From NCBI GenBank assembly GCA_936450465.1, contig OW388291.1:80737436-80801435 (forward strand): a DNA stretch of 64,000 bases, in the 5' to 3' direction. Under the pieces are notes generated by a model that saw only the letters and a program-made list of their open reading frames with translations, did no database searches and had not been told where the DNA came from. Origin of the DNA: Gibbula magus (taxonomy: Eukaryota; Mollusca; Gastropoda; Trochida; Trochidae). Shown here in pieces: positions 62,184 to 64,000 of this stretch (position 1 is its first letter; each line of letters opens with the position of its first letter). Made by a program: the position numbers and the translations under genes.

Positions 62184-64000
62184 TATAATTTGTATCTACC
62201 AGTGCTATAAATCTAGCAAGTATAGATAAGTAACGTGTGAGACGATATTTATCACGATGCAAGGGTGGTGATATCCCTATACCAGTTTATAACCTTGAAG
62301 TACAACTTACAGGAAGCTGTGTACTGTCTGCGAGCGAAGTATATACCAGATATAGCATGTTACTTGCAGCAGTATAAATATCCAAGAAATATCACAGCAA
62401 AGCAAGTGCGGCTCTATAGAGGATGTCTCTGAGCTGTTTGGTGCGCATTTATGCTGCGACTTATGTCAGGGAAGGTCAGTGGCGGTTCTAGACAGGGGAT
62501 TTAGGGGGTTCCAAAACCAAACCCTGATCCCCCTTTTGAAAATTTTGGCATGTAGATTTGAGGGACCTCTGGTGAACCCCAAGGCTTCTAATAATATCAC
62601 TGATGAGTTCAGACATGAACGAAAATAGTAACTCTAACAAAAAAAACTTAAAATAAGGGAAATAGAAGAGATACTTCTACCCCAATTGCACCATTTTCGT
62701 TTATTCATGAAATATATTTATTAATATTTTTTTTTTAAAATTAAGAACCCAACATGGGCATTCTGTAGAGGTTGTTATGAAAAAAAAACAAGTCTCTCTT
62801 GTATTAACTTTTATATCGAAATTGCTCCCTACATAGGGCATAAAACAGGCATAAAATTGTAGATATTGACAACATTGTTTTTATGTGGTCAAATGCTGTG
62901 TTGTTGTGTCATAATACTGCAATTTTGTATCTGTAAAATATGAGTAAATAATTATTGACAAATATCTGTGAATTTAAATAATTAACTATAACCAAAATGT
63001 TACTTTTTGTTTTGAGCTCAAATGTTGTGATATTTATTACTTTATCATATCTGATTTATTCAGTTGTGATCATTTTGGCCAAAGATTCAGATAAGTCCTT
63101 TTAAAGTAACTGTCTAATGTTGGCAAGACACATATTTTTATATGCAAGGCAAATATGTTTTCACATACAACAATTTTACCTAATGTTTGCAATATTTTTA
63201 TTAAGCATAAACTCAAATATTGAATTTCGTTTGACCTGACTCCCACATCGTTTGCAAAATTTGTATTGTAAAGCACATGGAATTCCTCCTGCTAATACCC
63301 AATGAACATACAGAAAACCCTGTCATCTTGTCATATAACTTCATAAGAATAGAAAAACATATAATAACATGGTCGTGACTAGCGACAGTGCAGGTTCCAA
63401 CTTGTCAATAAGAAGATTTGAAATAAATGGTCTGTTCTAATTTTAGAGTGGGAAAACCCATAGGTTTAAAAATGGCCAAAATGTTATACAAATATATTTC
63501 CAAAATTTTACAAACACGTGATGATGTTTGCAATATTACAAATTTGAGTACCAAAATTTGAGTACCATTAACTTTTCAGTTATCAACATCTGTTCCAGGG
63601 TTCAAAGTTTGTACATTTATGCATATTATTTTTGTTTTTAGTAAAAAAACCTGCTTGAAAGCTGAAATCTTTGGTACATGCTCCTTGGGTAAGAGAATTA
63701 TTAACTGTTGATTTTGTATTGGACCCCTTTACTGATCATGATAGAATGTCATTTGGCCTGAAAAGCCAAATGGCTTTATGATATGACATAACGTTCGTCA
63801 ATTCATAAACTTTCTCTCAACTTCTTCTCAGAAACCACTAGCTCTAGAGAGTTGAAATATTGTGTACAGGCACATTGGCCAATGAAATGTATAAGTGAAC
63901 AAATTGTAAAGTTGATGACTCTTTTGCCCAAAATACAGCCACAGTCTCCACTTAGCTTTGCGACACTTATTCACATCTGCCAAACTATTTTCTACCGTCG
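62184..64000. other. 3' flank of the PPxY gene; AT-rich, one partial dispersed repeat
   Basis: The 3' UTR of the PPxY gene must begin here, but no confident poly(A) signal can be chosen. A partial copy of the dispersed repeat (GGCCTGAAAAGCCAAATGGC, then AACTTCTTCTCAG) lies at about 63735-63960. No other gene is recognised. Confidence 0.55.

Overview
This is a eukaryotic, AT-rich window. It has intron-rich genes with GT-AG introns, many minisatellites, hairpin MITEs, and a dispersed repeat built on the words GGCCTGAAAGGCCCGATGGG and CCGTCCGTCCGTCCG. Those repeats and the gene complement suggest a lophotrochozoan, most likely a mollusc (bivalve-like). That assignment is inference and no species is claimed.

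Three protein-coding genes can be rebuilt exon by exon. (1) On the minus strand, from 33073 down to 4789 and continuing off the left edge, lies a receptor tyrosine kinase. It has a signal peptide, an eight-cysteine segment, four fibronectin-III-like domains, one transmembrane helix and the kinase domain up to SDV of subdomain IX. I placed 21 coding exons with matching phases. One short exon of FN3-3 is not located, and the end of the kinase is outside the window. (2) On the plus strand, 37570-49299, lies a complete 20-exon orthologue of PPP1R21, 787 codons, whose human protein is a subunit of the early-endosomal FERRY complex. (3) On the plus strand, 56436-62183, lies a small two-transmembrane protein carrying a PPxY motif, with two tandem, related, mutually exclusive last exons. 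I do not recognise its family.

Genes 1 and 2 are head to head about 4.5 kb apart. That interval holds a 44-bp minisatellite, CTA/CTG low-complexity DNA and a decayed LINE. Gene 3 follows gene 2 in the same orientation after about 7 kb of repeat-rich DNA.

Four minisatellites sit in or beside the receptor gene: 27 bp (1-2440), about 50 bp (8700-14126), 39 bp (31190-32340) and 44 bp (33520-34365). All the long ORFs inside them are artefacts of unit length and composition. The most striking observation is that the 50-bp array abuts a kinase exon, and its unit is a copy of that exon's 3' end plus its 5' splice site. The array therefore looks like roughly 100 tandem copies of a splice donor junction, expanded inside the intron. 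Two further points concern splicing. A dispersed repeat supplies the 3' splice site of the juxtamembrane exon, and a 145-bp tandem repeat in PPP1R21 intron 17 carries several acceptor-like TTCTTCTCCAG tracts.

Mobile DNA includes a CR1/L2-like LINE fragment antisense in a receptor intron, a non-autonomous piggyBac-like element flanked by TTAA, a hAT-like element with an 8-bp target duplication, and at least ten hairpin or TIR elements.
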